Below, piece after piece: positions 47,136 to 59,168 of a stretch of 64,000 bases of DNA (position 1 is its first letter; every line of letters begins with the position of its first letter). Source of the stretch: Candidatus Alcyoniella australis (GTDB taxonomy: Bacteria > Lernaellota > Lernaellaia > JAVCCG01 > Alcyoniellaceae); NCBI GenBank assembly GCA_030765605.1, contig JAVCCG010000091.1, positions 23,364 to 87,363 of the forward strand, in the 5' to 3' direction. A program made the position numbers and the translations under genes. The notes beneath the pieces were generated by a model. That model did not search any database. It was not told the origin of the DNA and saw only the letters and a list, made by a program, of their open reading frames with translations.

Positions 47136-48416
47136 ATGGCTCAGTCCAATGCTGTGGGCTTCAAGTACTTCTCTGAGATCCTGGGCAGAACCATACACGA
47201 TCACTCGGACCGCAAGCTCGGGCGCGTCTGGGACCTGGTCGCCGAGCTGCCCAGCGGCGAGTTCCCCTACCCGCCGGTCAAAGGGATCGTGCTGCGCAAC
47301 AAGGGCCGCGAATTCTATTTGCCGTCCATTGCTTTCTCTCCGGCCCAGTTCGAGTCCGGCGAGCTGACCACCGACCATCATCCCGAACCGTTGGACGGAC
47401 AGCTGTCGGACAACGACTTCCGGGTACGCGAGGTGCTGCTCGACAAACAGATCGTCGACGTCGACGGCGCCAAGGTCGAGCGGGTCAACGACGTACACAT
47501 GCTGATCTCCGACCGCCCGTGGATCGTCCACGTCGACGTCGGGCTGACCGGGCTGCTGCGACGGCTGGGATTTGAGAGCAGTGTGCGGCGGCTGACCCGC
47601 GGAATACTGCGCCGCGAGATGCGCGACGACCTGGTCAACTGGAAAGTGGTTCAGCCGCTGGCCGAGACCGAGGGGACCGGGGCGATCCGACTCAAGGTCG
47701 AGCAGGCGCAGATGAAGCAGCTGCACCCCGGCGAGATGGCCGACATCCTTGAGGATCTGGACCGCGACGAGCAGATGGCCGTGGTGCGCACCCTGAGCGT
47801 GGAGGATGCCGCCGACGTGCTCGAGGAGACCGAGGAGGACGTCCAGAAAAAGGTCTTCTCGCACCTCGAACCCGAGACCGCCGCGGACATCATCGAACAG
47901 ATGGACCCGGCCGAGGCGGTGGACATTCTCAGCCAGCTGCACTCGGAGCAATCGCAGCAGATCATCGCCGCGATGCAGCCCGCCGAGCGCGAACAGATCC
48001 AGGAGCTGATCCAATACAACGAGCGCTCGGCCGGCGGCCTGATGACCAACGAGTTCATCCGACTGCACCCGCGGGCGACCGTGGGTCAGGCCCTGGACGA
48101 GCTGCGTACGCTGGCCGGCGAGATCGACATGATCTTTTACATCTACATGGTGGACGGCGCCGGACGCTTGACCGGGGTCGTTACGCTACGCGAGCTGTTG
48201 ACCAGCGGGCGCGACCAGGCCCTGAATAAGCTGATGTCAACGCGGCTGGTGGCGGTCGAACCGGGGACCAGCGTGCGCAAGGTCGCCGAGACCTTCCAGA
48301 AGTACTCGTTCCTCGCCTGCCCGGTGCTCGACGGGGGCGGCAGAATCCTGGGAGTGATCGACCTACGCAACTCCTTCGACGACCTGCTGCCCTACTTTGA
48401 CAAGGACGCGGCCTAG
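47136..48416 (+). CDS. PRC-barrel/MgtE_N/CBS protein
   Basis: A 426-residue soluble protein. Two PRC-barrel-like units (about 10-75 and 85-160, each with a DxxGxKxxRVxD-like core), an MgtE N-terminal domain (about 195-300, PGEMADILEDLDRDEQMAVV; AADIIEQMDPAEAVDIL), then a tandem CBS pair (about 305-425). The MgtE_N plus CBS unit is the Mg2+-sensing gate of MgtE channels, but no membrane channel domain is attached. A transporter of the NRAMP family follows after 15 bases, so this is probably its regulatory partner. Confidence 0.83.
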   Translation: MAQSNAVGFKYFSEILGRTIHDHSDRKLGRVWDLVAELPSGEFPYPPVKGIVLRNKGREFYLPSIAFSPAQFESGELTTDHHPEPLDGQLSDNDFRVREVLLDKQIVDVDGAKVERVNDVHMLISDRPWIVHVDVGLTGLLRRLGFESSVRRLTRGILRREMRDDLVNWKVVQPLAETEGTGAIRLKVEQAQMKQLHPGEMADILEDLDRDEQMAVVRTLSVEDAADVLEETEEDVQKKVFSHLEPETAADIIEQMDPAEAVDILSQLHSEQSQQIIAAMQPAEREQIQELIQYNERSAGGLMTNEFIRLHPRATVGQALDELRTLAGEIDMIFYIYMVDGAGRLTGVVTLRELLTSGRDQALNKLMSTRLVAVEPGTSVRKVAETFQKYSFLACPVLDGGGRILGVIDLRNSFDDLLPYFDKDAA

Positions 48417-48431
48417 CAGCGGTACAGTTCC

Positions 48432-49700
48432 ATGCTGGTCTCGATCCGCTCACTGATCTCCTCCAGGCTGCGCACGCCGCTGCTGTTCCTCTCGGTGCTC
48501 GGGCCGGGGATCATTACGGCCAACGCGGGGAACGATGCGGGCGGCATCGCGACCCACACGCGCGCCGGTGCGGACTTCGGCCTGGAAACGCTGTGGATCT
48601 TCGTACCGCTGTGCGTGGCGCTGATCGTGGTCCAGGAAATGGCCAACCGCATGGGCGTGGTCACGGGCAAGGGGCTCTCCGACCTGATCCGCGAGCGCTT
48701 CGGCGTGAAGATCACTTTCGCGCTGATGAGCGGCCTGCTGCTGACCAACCTGACGATCATCGCCGCCGAGTTCGCCGGAGTGGCCGCGGCCGCCGAGCTG
48801 TTCGGCATCGCGCGGATCGTGGCCGTGCCGATCGCCGCGCTGGCGATCTGGGCGCTGGTGCTGCGGGGGACCTACAAGACCATCGAAAAGGTCTTCCTTG
48901 CCGCGGCGCTGTTCTACCTCAGCTACATCGCCGCCGGAATCATCGTCAAACCCGATCCGGGCGAGGTGGCCCGCGCGTTGCTCGTGCCGCGCATCCTGCC
49001 CGACCGCAACTACATCGTGATGCTCATCGCCCTTTTAGGCACCACGGTCACGCCCTGGATGCTGTTCTACCAGCAGTCCTCGGTCGCCGAGAAGGGCGTG
49101 CACATCGACAACTACCGGCTGTCCAAGATCGACACGATTACCGGCTGCATCGCGGTAATGATCGTCGCGGTGTTCATGGTGATCGTCTCCAGCGAGACTT
49201 TGTACAAGCACGGGATCAGCGTCGAGACCGCGGCCGACGCGGCCAAGGCCCTGGGTCCGATCGCCGGCAAGTGGGCCGGGCTGCTGTTCGCCGTGGGCCT
49301 GCTTAATGCCAGCCTGTTCGCCGCGAGCATCCTGCCGCTGTCCACCTCGTACACAATCTGCGAGGGCTTCGGCTGGGAATCGGGGCTGAGCAAGAGCTTT
49401 GGCGAGGCCAAGCAGTTCTACGTGCTGTTCACGGTGCTGATCGTAATCGGCGCGGGGTTCGTGCTCTTCCAGTCGATCAACCTGATCGCGGTGATGTACA
49501 TCAGCCAGGTGATCAACGGCGTGGTGCTGCCCGTGGTGCTGGTGTTCATGCTGCGGCTGATCAACGACCCCAAGCTGATGGGCAAGCGGGTCAATTCCCG
49601 CTTCTACAACTGGATCTGCTACCTGATCTGCGGTGCAACGGCCCTGCTGACGATCACCGCGGTGATCATGCCGCTGCTGCTCCCGGGGGACGAGATCTAA
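48432..49700 (+). CDS. NRAMP-family divalent metal transporter, atypical
   Basis: A 422-residue protein with about 11 TM helices. TM1 reads GPGIITANAGNDAGG where classical NRAMPs have DPGN, and TM6 reads LLGTTVTPWMLFYQQSSVAEKG where MntH/NRAMP have the Met-containing MPHN motif. These features, from memory, place it near the NRAMP-related magnesium transporter (NRMT) branch, fitting the MgtE_N/CBS neighbour. The first acidic residue of the NRMT TM1 motif appears as Gly here. Likely substrate is Mg2+ or Mn2+, not settled by sequence. Confidence 0.75.
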   Translation: MLVSIRSLISSRLRTPLLFLSVLGPGIITANAGNDAGGIATHTRAGADFGLETLWIFVPLCVALIVVQEMANRMGVVTGKGLSDLIRERFGVKITFALMSGLLLTNLTIIAAEFAGVAAAAELFGIARIVAVPIAALAIWALVLRGTYKTIEKVFLAAALFYLSYIAAGIIVKPDPGEVARALLVPRILPDRNYIVMLIALLGTTVTPWMLFYQQSSVAEKGVHIDNYRLSKIDTITGCIAVMIVAVFMVIVSSETLYKHGISVETAADAAKALGPIAGKWAGLLFAVGLLNASLFAASILPLSTSYTICEGFGWESGLSKSFGEAKQFYVLFTVLIVIGAGFVLFQSINLIAVMYISQVINGVVLPVVLVFMLRLINDPKLMGKRVNSRFYNWICYLICGATALLTITAVIMPLLLPGDEI

Positions 49701-49701
49701 A

Positions 49702-51288
49702 TCATTCGCTGAACAGCCCGGGGTCGGCCAACAGTACGGCTTGGATCGAGTCGTCCAGCATGAAGCGATCGATCTCAATGGTCGGCCTAAGCTGTTTGAA
49801 ACCGGCCGAATTGTCGATCGCCATCACGGTCTCTCGATGCGTCCGATCCAGAATTTTTCTGCTGCCCTTCTCACTGCCCCGTTGCTTAGCCACCGCCCAT
49901 ATCTCGACCGGAGCATCAGGTTGACGAACCCAATTCAGAGGCTCGGCCATAAGTGCATTTAGGTCCGGACGGACCAAGCCTGTGCAGGCGAAGAGATCGA
50001 GTGCCGTGAACCCATGCTCTTCTTTGTAACTGATAAAGTAGATTGCGGCTCGCCCCTCCAGGCCGGACAGCCTTTGGCTCAGGCGTTCACAGGGTTCGCC
50101 GTAGGCAGGCGCACTGGTGTGATGGGCCATCGGATTGCTGATTTTTGGTCCGTGGATCAAATTCAAGCTCCAGCCGATGAGCGCTACCCCCAGTATCCCA
50201 AAATACATCACACGCCGGGCTGTTGCGCTCGGGAGCGCATGAGCCCCGACCACCAGCATTACGATCAGCGGCGGCAGCACGGGAAACAGGTAACCCGGAT
50301 TGAACACCTGCTCCATCGGGCCGAACATGCTCATCCACAGCAGCGGCGGCAGCCCGGCCAGCGCCAGGATCCATGTCGACCAATCGCGTCGTCCGGCCAG
50401 CAGGGCTATGGGTAGCAACAGCAGGCCCAGCAGACCGATCACCGGCTGCTGCATCTCCAGGAGCAGCACGCGCAAGTAGGCCCACAACGAGAGCTGCATC
50501 TCGCCCAGTCCGCCTTCCATGTAGCCCACACCCATGGAGATGCTCTCGTTGTAATAATATCGTATGTAGAGTCGAGCAATCACATAGGCCGGCAGCACGA
50601 ATAGCAGCAAACCGCGTGCAGTCAGCTCGATCCCCTTGGTGCGCAAGCCCCAGACTGCGCACAGCATCAGCGGCGGCAACAGCATCGGTAGTGGAAAGGC
50701 ATGGGCCGAGAGCAGCATCAACCCGGCACAGATCCCGGCGGAGAAACTATAGCCAAACTTGGTAAGTCCTCGACTACGTATCAGCAGAACCAGGGTCGCG
50801 CTATAGAGCAACGCCTCAAGTATGTGGTAATTGAAAAACCCGCCGACCTCCCATGTGGCCGGGGCAAGCCCGCTCACCATAGCGGCCAACAGGGCCCAGG
50901 CGCGGCCGACCAGCGGCCGGGCCAGAAAATAAACCGCCCATAACAGGGCCACCCAGGCGGGAAGGTTCAGGCCACGCAACCGATCGATCGAACTCCCCTG
51001 CTCCCAAGAAACGATCGCTCCGCTCAGGGCAAAGATCAACGGACCACGGTCGATCCCGGCGTTCATCGCCAAAACAAGAAAATCCTTGCCCTGGTCCAGC
51101 CGTTGGGAAAACATGGTGGAATGGATTAGGTAGTGGCTCTCGTCGGCCCCGGCCAACTCACTACGTTCATCGATTGTGACCAGCCAACAGCAGACGATTA
51201 ATGCGGCCAAGCCCGCCAGCGCCAAGTGGTCGACCAGCGTTCCCTCACGCAGGCGCCGCGCTAATCCGTACAGAAACGTCCAAGCCAC
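49702..51288 (-). CDS. GT-C fold membrane glycosyltransferase or membrane protein
   Basis: A 528-residue polytopic protein. The first extracytoplasmic loop carries the acidic motif SELAGADESHYLIHST, like the catalytic loop of GT39/ArnT-type enzymes, and the C-terminal soluble tail (about 410-528) is of unknown fold. It is convergent with the NRAMP gene (one base apart) and 3 bases downstream of aspA on the same strand. Donor and acceptor are unknown. Confidence 0.63.
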   Translation of the reverse strand: MAWTFLYGLARRLREGTLVDHLALAGLAALIVCCWLVTIDERSELAGADESHYLIHSTMFSQRLDQGKDFLVLAMNAGIDRGPLIFALSGAIVSWEQGSSIDRLRGLNLPAWVALLWAVYFLARPLVGRAWALLAAMVSGLAPATWEVGGFFNYHILEALLYSATLVLLIRSRGLTKFGYSFSAGICAGLMLLSAHAFPLPMLLPPLMLCAVWGLRTKGIELTARGLLLFVLPAYVIARLYIRYYYNESISMGVGYMEGGLGEMQLSLWAYLRVLLLEMQQPVIGLLGLLLLPIALLAGRRDWSTWILALAGLPPLLWMSMFGPMEQVFNPGYLFPVLPPLIVMLVVGAHALPSATARRVMYFGILGVALIGWSLNLIHGPKISNPMAHHTSAPAYGEPCERLSQRLSGLEGRAAIYFISYKEEHGFTALDLFACTGLVRPDLNALMAEPLNWVRQPDAPVEIWAVAKQRGSEKGSRKILDRTHRETVMAIDNSAGFKQLRPTIEIDRFMLDDSIQAVLLADPGLFSE

Positions 51289-51291
51289 GCG

Positions 51292-52701
<1,410 letters not shown>

Positions 52702-52731
52702 GACTTTTCCTCCTGGATTTACACGTTCGCG

Positions 52732-53375
52732 TCAGCGGTAGAGCCCCTCGCGCTGGACGATTTGCAGCACCGGGTCGGGCACCATGTAGCGGATCGGTTC
52801 ACCCGCCGCCACCCGCCGCCGCACCTCGGACGAGCTGATTTGTAAAAGCGGCGCGTCGATCCGGCGCACGGTCCGGCCCGAGACGTGACGCCAGGCCGCG
52901 GGCTCGCCGGGTAGTGGCGCATACTGCCTTGCCAGGGCGGGCACGGCCTTTTCGGGCGATTCGAACTCGCTCCCGGGACGGCCCAGCAGCAGGAAGTCAA
53001 TGCTCTGGATCAGCTCCTGCCAGCGATGCCAGGTGTTGATCTCGGAAAAAGCATCCGCGCCGATGATAAAGAAGAGATCGGCCTGTGGATAGCGCTTTGC
53101 GAGCTGTTGCACCGTGTCCAGCGAGTAGCTCGGCGGCTGCCGGTCGATCTCGACGTTGCAGGCCTCGAGCAGCGGATCGTCGACGATCGAGCGTTCGATC
53201 ATCTCCATACGCAACGCTCCGGGGCTGGCAGTGCGCGAGTGCTTGTGCGGCGGCACGTTGCTCGGTATCAGCAGCAGGCGATCCAGGTGCGCGGCGTTGG
53301 CAACGTGGCGCGCGCAGATCAGGTGCGCAATGTGCAGCGGGTCAAAGGTCCCGCCGAACACGCCCAACCGCATGC

Positions 53376-53379
<4 letters not shown>
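52732..53379 (-). CDS. nadD: Nicotinate-mononucleotide adenylyltransferase
   Basis: A 215-residue enzyme of NAD biosynthesis. The nucleotide-binding motif GGTFDPLHIAHL is at the start and the ISSSEVRRRVAAGEPI motif at the end. The start overlaps the proA stop by 4 bases. Known in many bacteria beside proA (and then rsfS), so the context is ordinary. Confidence 0.93.
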
Positions 53380-54635
<1,256 letters not shown>

Positions 54636-54730
54636 CAAAACCTCCTGACCCGCACATTGGATATAAAGCAAAACCTCTTTGGAACTTATCACAATCGACC
54701 GCAGGGCAGCGAGCGCCGGAATAAATCGAC

Positions 54731-54768
54731 ACAGCGCGGAACTTTGTCCACGACCGCGCTGTCTTTTT
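54731..54768 (+). terminator. Rho-independent terminator-like hairpin in the ARPP-1 leader
   Basis: ACAGCGCGG (54731-54739) and CCGCGCTGT (54754-54762) form a perfect 9-bp stem with a 14-base loop, directly followed by CTTTTT. It is oriented for plus-strand termination but lies only 33 bases before the ARPP-1 gene and inside a divergent promoter gap, so it may act as an attenuator or end a short upstream RNA. Confidence 0.6.
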
Positions 54769-54800
54769 CACCAGGTCCCAAACGCAATCAGGAGGGTCTC

Positions 54801-55844
54801 ATGCTTGGCTGGTTCAATAGGTTCGGCGCGCTGGCGGCGTTGATCGTAATCAGCAGCCTGATTTGCCTCGGCGCGTACGTCGAGCAGGGCCAGGCCGAGC
54901 CGATCTCCCAGCAACGGATCCTGCCTCCCGAGCCGGTAAATTTCTGCGACGCATCGCAGATAGTCGAGAACGCCCTGGAGGGCATAAAGGTCGACGCCGG
55001 AATTAAGCTCGGTCCGCTGCAGGTCTATCCCCTGCGCAAGCGCTCGTTGAATCAGGCCCGCGACGTGATCAGCATGGACCAGGCTCTGGAAAAAGGCTGG
55101 CTGCAGATCGCCGAATATCAAGGCGGCAACGTCTCGACACTCGAGGTGAGCAACACCGGGCCCAAACGCGTGCTGCTGATGGCCGGCGAGGTCGTGGTCG
55201 GCGGACGCCAGAACCGCATCATCCGGCAGGACACGCTGGTACCGCCCAAGACGTCCGCCCTGGCGGTTCCGGTCTACTGCGGCGAACAGCAGCGCTGGAC
55301 CTACGGCGAGAAACAGGACTTCGGCTCGGGCGGCTGGGTGGCCAACCCCAGTACGCGCAAGGCCGTGGTCGGCAAGCTCAGCCAGTCCGAGGTCTGGACC
55401 GACATCGACCGCAACCTGCAGGATCAAAGCGCGGCCGCGCCATCGCGCAGCGTGCAGGAGCTCACCGGCCTGGAGGCCAACGCCAAGCTGATCGAGCACT
55501 ACGATCGTTTCATCGAACCCAAGCTGCCCGCGGGCACCGTGGGCGTGGCCGTGTCGTATCGCGGTAAACTGATCGGCCTCGACGTTTTCGGCTCGCCCGA
55601 GCTGTGCCGCGCGCTGGTCTCCAAAATCATGCGCGGCTACATCTGCCAGGGTTGGCAGGACCAGCGGCCCAAGGCGGTTGCCCAACGCGAGATCGTCAAA
55701 TTGCTCGAGATGATCCCCGACGCCGCGTTCAACTTCCAGCCCACTACGGGCGAAGGTTGCTCCGCGACCTTTGCCGTGGCCGGGATGGACGGCGAGCTGC
55801 TGGTAAACAACAACGGCCTGGTCCACATCGCGACCCTGGATTAA
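54801..55844 (+). CDS. ARPP-1 (DUF6569) family secreted protein
   Basis: The ATG at 54801 (MLGWFNRFGALAAL) is chosen for its AGGAGGG ribosome site; the longer frame overlaps proA. The 347-residue protein has a signal peptide (cleavage near GQA) and an ARPP-1 domain: GPLQVYPLRKRS, KRVLLMAGEVVVGGRQNRII, DTLVPPKTSALAVPVYCGE. Family members are associated by domain context with phosphatase/ARG proteins; function is unknown. The VIT/VWA gene follows 5 bases after the stop. Confidence 0.75.
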   Translation: MLGWFNRFGALAALIVISSLICLGAYVEQGQAEPISQQRILPPEPVNFCDASQIVENALEGIKVDAGIKLGPLQVYPLRKRSLNQARDVISMDQALEKGWLQIAEYQGGNVSTLEVSNTGPKRVLLMAGEVVVGGRQNRIIRQDTLVPPKTSALAVPVYCGEQQRWTYGEKQDFGSGGWVANPSTRKAVVGKLSQSEVWTDIDRNLQDQSAAAPSRSVQELTGLEANAKLIEHYDRFIEPKLPAGTVGVAVSYRGKLIGLDVFGSPELCRALVSKIMRGYICQGWQDQRPKAVAQREIVKLLEMIPDAAFNFQPTTGEGCSATFAVAGMDGELLVNNNGLVHIATLD

Positions 55845-55849
55845 AGCAA

Positions 55850-58114
55850 ATGACGAACAGAGCCCTCAGCCCGTATTTTCCCATTGCGTTGATCGCGGGA
55901 CTGGCTCTGTGCCTGCTGCTCGCGCCCGGCGCGGCCCAGGCCACGGGCCTGCTGCTGCCCAAGGACGAATCCCTGCCGCCGCTGGCGATCCAGAGCCACC
56001 GCGTGGCGATCAAGATCTCCTCGGGCGTGGCCACCACCGCCGTGGACCAGGTGTTCCACAACAGCACCAACCGCGACCTCGAGGCGGTTTTCGTCTTTCC
56101 CCTGCCCCGCGGCGCGGCGATCGACGAGTTCGCGCTGTACATCAACGGCAAACGCGTGGTCGGCGAGGTGCTCTCGGCCGACAAGGCGCGCAGCACCTAC
56201 GAAAGCATCGTGCGCCGGATGCGCGACCCGGGCCTGCTGGAGTACGTGGACGGCCAGGTGTTCCGCGCCAGCATTTACCCGGTGCCCGCGCGCGGCGACC
56301 AGCGCGTGCAGTTGGTCTTCTCCCAGACGCTGGACTACGACAACGGCGTCTACTCCTACGTCTATCCCCTGCGCACCGGCGAACGCGCTTCGACCACCCT
56401 GGGCGACTTCACCATCGAAGCGCGGATCAAGTCCGACGTACCGCTGCGTAGCGTCTACTCGCCGACACACGACGTGGAGATCGAGCGCCAAGGCGAGCAG
56501 AGCGCCACGGTCGGCATCGAGACCAACGCAGCCGCGCTCGACCGCGATTTCCGCTTGCTCTACACGGTATCGGACAGCGACGTTGGCCTGAGCATGGTGC
56601 CGTACCGCACAGGCGGCGACGACGGCTACTTCCTGATGATGATCACTCCGCGCGCCGAGCTTGAGCCGGACCAGGCGCTGCCCAAGGACGTGCTGTTCGT
56701 CTTCGACACCTCGGGCTCAATGTCCGGCGACAAGCTGCTGCACGCCAAGCAGGCGGCGCGCTTCTTCATCGACTCGCTGGGCGAGGGCGACCGCTTCGGC
56801 CTGATCAGCTTCTCGACCACCGTGCGCCCCTGGCGCGACCAACTGGTCGAGGCTACCGCGCAGAACAGGGCCGCTGCCCACGAGCAGATCGAATCGCTCA
56901 AGGCGCGCGGCGGCACCGCGATTCACGAGGCGCTGCTCGAAGCTTTCGAGCTGCTGGGCGACGGCGGCAACGACGGCCGGCCGCGGATGCTGGTCTTCCT
57001 CACCGACGGGCTGCCCACGGTGGGCGTGACCGACATCGAACGCATCGTCGAGGATGCAGGCAAGGCCAACTCAGGCGACGCGCGGCTGTTTTGCTTCGGC
57101 GTGGGCCAAAACGTCAACGTGCATTTGCTCGACATCGCCAGCGAACGCAACGGCGGAGTCTCGGAATACGTGCGCGGCGACGAGGAGCTGGAGCTCAAGC
57201 TCAGCTCGTTCTTCTCCAAAATCAGCCTGCCGGTTATGAGCGGGCTCGAGCTGGAGTTCAAGGGAATCGACGTTCTCGAGCTTTATCCGCCGACGCTGCC
57301 CGACCTGTTCGCCGGCTCCCAGGTCTTGGTCTACGGACGATACGCCTCGGCGGGCGATGGCGCGCTGATCCTCAGCGGCAACCTGCTGGGCGAGAAACAG
57401 CGAATCGTGCACGACGTCTCGATGCCCAAGGTCGAGGGCGACAACCGCTTCGTCGCCAACCTCTGGGCCAACCGCAAGGTCGGCTATCTGCTCGACCAGG
57501 TACGGCTGCACGGCGAGAAGCCCGAGCTGGTGGACGAGATCGTGCGCCTGGGCCGCGACTACGGAATCGTCACGCCCTACACCAGCTATCTGGTGGTCCA
57601 GGACGAATCTGCGCCGCCCGCCCCGGTCTTCGGCGGCGGCGCCATTGACGGACTCGACCTGGGCGGCCTGACCAAATCAGGCGACGTCGATCGTCCGCAG
57701 TTCGGACGCCTGCACGGCGAGGGCGAAGAAAGCTCCGTGCGAAACGCGCCGAGCACCGAGCAATCCGGAGCCGACGCGGTGCGCAGCTCGGTGGCCAGCC
57801 GCGAACGGCGCGAGTCAACGCAGCTGGCGGACGACGCCGAGGCGGACGTGCGTTACGTAAGCGGCCGCGCGTTCTTCTACGTGGACGGCGCGTACGTGGA
57901 CGAACAGTGCCGCCAAGGCGAACGCGTGATTGAGGTGCCCTACGCATCACGGGCCTACTTCAACCTGCTCGAGGCTGCGCCGGAGTTCCGCGACTACATG
58001 ATGCTCGCCCAAACCATGAAGTTTTCGGCGGGCGATGGACTGACAATTTTCATCTGCCAAAACGGCGATGCCCAACGCTCTGTGGAGGATTGGCGCAAGC
58101 TGCTCGGTAGATGA
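55850..58114 (+). CDS. Secreted VIT and VWA domain protein
   Basis: The ATG at 55850 (MTNRALSPYFP) gives a good signal peptide with AQA cleavage. The 754-residue protein has a VIT domain (about 45-165, VFVFPLPRGAAIDEF, YESIVRRMRDPGLLE), then a VWA domain (about 278-455) with a complete MIDAS motif FDTSGSMSG (Asp286, Ser288, Ser290) and later FLTDGLP. The architecture matches inter-alpha-trypsin-inhibitor-like bacterial proteins that may bind ligands or partners on the cell envelope. Co-transcribed with the ARPP-1 gene. Confidence 0.83.
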   Translation: MTNRALSPYFPIALIAGLALCLLLAPGAAQATGLLLPKDESLPPLAIQSHRVAIKISSGVATTAVDQVFHNSTNRDLEAVFVFPLPRGAAIDEFALYINGKRVVGEVLSADKARSTYESIVRRMRDPGLLEYVDGQVFRASIYPVPARGDQRVQLVFSQTLDYDNGVYSYVYPLRTGERASTTLGDFTIEARIKSDVPLRSVYSPTHDVEIERQGEQSATVGIETNAAALDRDFRLLYTVSDSDVGLSMVPYRTGGDDGYFLMMITPRAELEPDQALPKDVLFVFDTSGSMSGDKLLHAKQAARFFIDSLGEGDRFGLISFSTTVRPWRDQLVEATAQNRAAAHEQIESLKARGGTAIHEALLEAFELLGDGGNDGRPRMLVFLTDGLPTVGVTDIERIVEDAGKANSGDARLFCFGVGQNVNVHLLDIASERNGGVSEYVRGDEELELKLSSFFSKISLPVMSGLELEFKGIDVLELYPPTLPDLFAGSQVLVYGRYASAGDGALILSGNLLGEKQRIVHDVSMPKVEGDNRFVANLWANRKVGYLLDQVRLHGEKPELVDEIVRLGRDYGIVTPYTSYLVVQDESAPPAPVFGGGAIDGLDLGGLTKSGDVDRPQFGRLHGEGEESSVRNAPSTEQSGADAVRSSVASRERRESTQLADDAEADVRYVSGRAFFYVDGAYVDEQCRQGERVIEVPYASRAYFNLLEAAPEFRDYMMLAQTMKFSAGDGLTIFICQNGDAQRSVEDWRKLLGR

Positions 58115-58180
58115 TCGACCGCCACGATTGGTTGCGAGCCTTGTCGTGTGCGGAGTTCTTTCAAGCCTCCTTTTCCTCCT

Positions 58181-58270
58181 GGCCCCGGGGGTCGCCACCC
58201 CCGCCCCCGGGGTCACCCTTCCCTCCTTATCCCAGTGATAAGCGAGTGTATCCCCGGGGGGTGGTCCCCT
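58181..58270. other. GC-rich non-coding tract with C-runs
   Basis: Part of the 240-base gap between the VIT/VWA and gpmA genes. It contains nested CCCCGGGGG inverted repeats and C-runs; on the minus strand GGGAAGGG, GGGGG and GGGGG runs at 58198-58223 fit a four-run G-quadruplex pattern with loops of 2, 7 and 1 bases. An ORF across it lacks coding character. Confidence 0.4.
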
Positions 58271-58354
58271 CTTCTCATCCGTTGAATTACTGTTAAAATT
58301 GCCCAGACGCCCGCTCGCACTTCATTGACCGATGATCAAGGAGGCAAGGGTAAG

Positions 58355-59101
58355 ATGCACAAGCTCGTGTTACTGCGGCACGGCCAGAGCACTTGGAACC
58401 AGGAAAACCGTTTCACCGGCTGGACCGACGTTGATCTGAGCGACCAGGGCCGGGTCGAGGCCCTGGAGGCAGGACGGTTGCTGGGCGAAGGCGGCTATGA
58501 CTTCGACATCGCCTACACCTCGGTGCTCAAGCGCGCGATCCGCACGCTATGGATCGTCCTGGATGAAATGGACATGATGTGGTTGCCCGTTGAGCGGCAT
58601 TGGCGACTCAACGAGCGGCACTACGGCGCGCTGCAAGGGCTGAACAAGGCCCAGACCGCGGCCGAGCACGGCGACGACCAGGTGCTGATCTGGCGGCGTT
58701 CCTACGACATCCAACCCCCGGCGCTGGCCGCTGACGATTCGCGCTACCCGGGCCGCGACCCGCGCTACGCATTGCTGAGCGCCGACGAGCTGCCGCTGAC
58801 CGAGTGCCTCAAGGATACTGTCGAACGCTTTGTGCCCTATTGGCTTGAGACCATCGCGCCGCGGATCAAGGCCGGCGGCCGGGTGCTGATCGCGGCCCAC
58901 GGCAACAGCCTGCGCGCCCTGGTCAAGCACCTCGACGGCATCCCGGACAGCGAGATCGTCGGGCTGAATATCCCCACGGGCGTGCCGCTGGTCTACGAAC
59001 TCGACGACGAGCTGCGGCCGCTGCAACATTACTATCTGGGCGATCAGGAGAAGATCAAACAGGCGATGCAGGCCGTGGCCAACCAGGGCAAGGCCAAGTA
59101 G
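58355..59101 (+). CDS. gpmA: 2,3-bisphosphoglycerate-dependent phosphoglycerate mutase
   Basis: The ATG at 58355 ([13 protein letters not shown]) is used, with AGGAGG upstream; the longer frame starts at a weak codon at 58325. The 248-residue enzyme has His9 in [30 protein letters not shown], and the second catalytic His in [16 protein letters not shown]. Length and motifs match dPGM. Confidence 0.94.
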   Translation: MHKLVLLRHGQSTWNQENRFTGWTDVDLSDQGRVEALEAGRLLGEGGYDFDIAYTSVLKRAIRTLWIVLDEMDMMWLPVERHWRLNERHYGALQGLNKAQTAAEHGDDQVLIWRRSYDIQPPALAADDSRYPGRDPRYALLSADELPLTECLKDTVERFVPYWLETIAPRIKAGGRVLIAAHGNSLRALVKHLDGIPDSEIVGLNIPTGVPLVYELDDELRPLQHYYLGDQEKIKQAMQAVANQGKAK

Positions 59102-59131
59102 CTGACGTTGATCAACGGTCCTCGCCCTTTG

Positions 59132-59153
59132 ACGAACGATTTCCAACGTTCGT
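59132..59153 (+). other. Hairpin between gpmA and rqcH
   Basis: ACGAACG and CGTTCGT (7-bp stem, 8-base loop) lie in the 67-base gap, about 15 bases before the rqcH ATG, and no T-run follows. Possibly a transcript-stabilising or processing hairpin. Confidence 0.35.
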
Positions 59154-59168
59154 TGTGACGGTGTACCG

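Noticed and set aside
48432-49700. Call as ordinary MntH manganese transporter
   Set aside because: The DPGN and MPHN motifs are absent and the MgtE_N/CBS neighbour points to the NRMT-like branch.
58111-58296. 61-codon frame in the GC-rich gap before gpmA
   Set aside because: It overlaps the stop of the VIT/VWA gene and is low-complexity Pro/Ser-rich sequence without a ribosome site.
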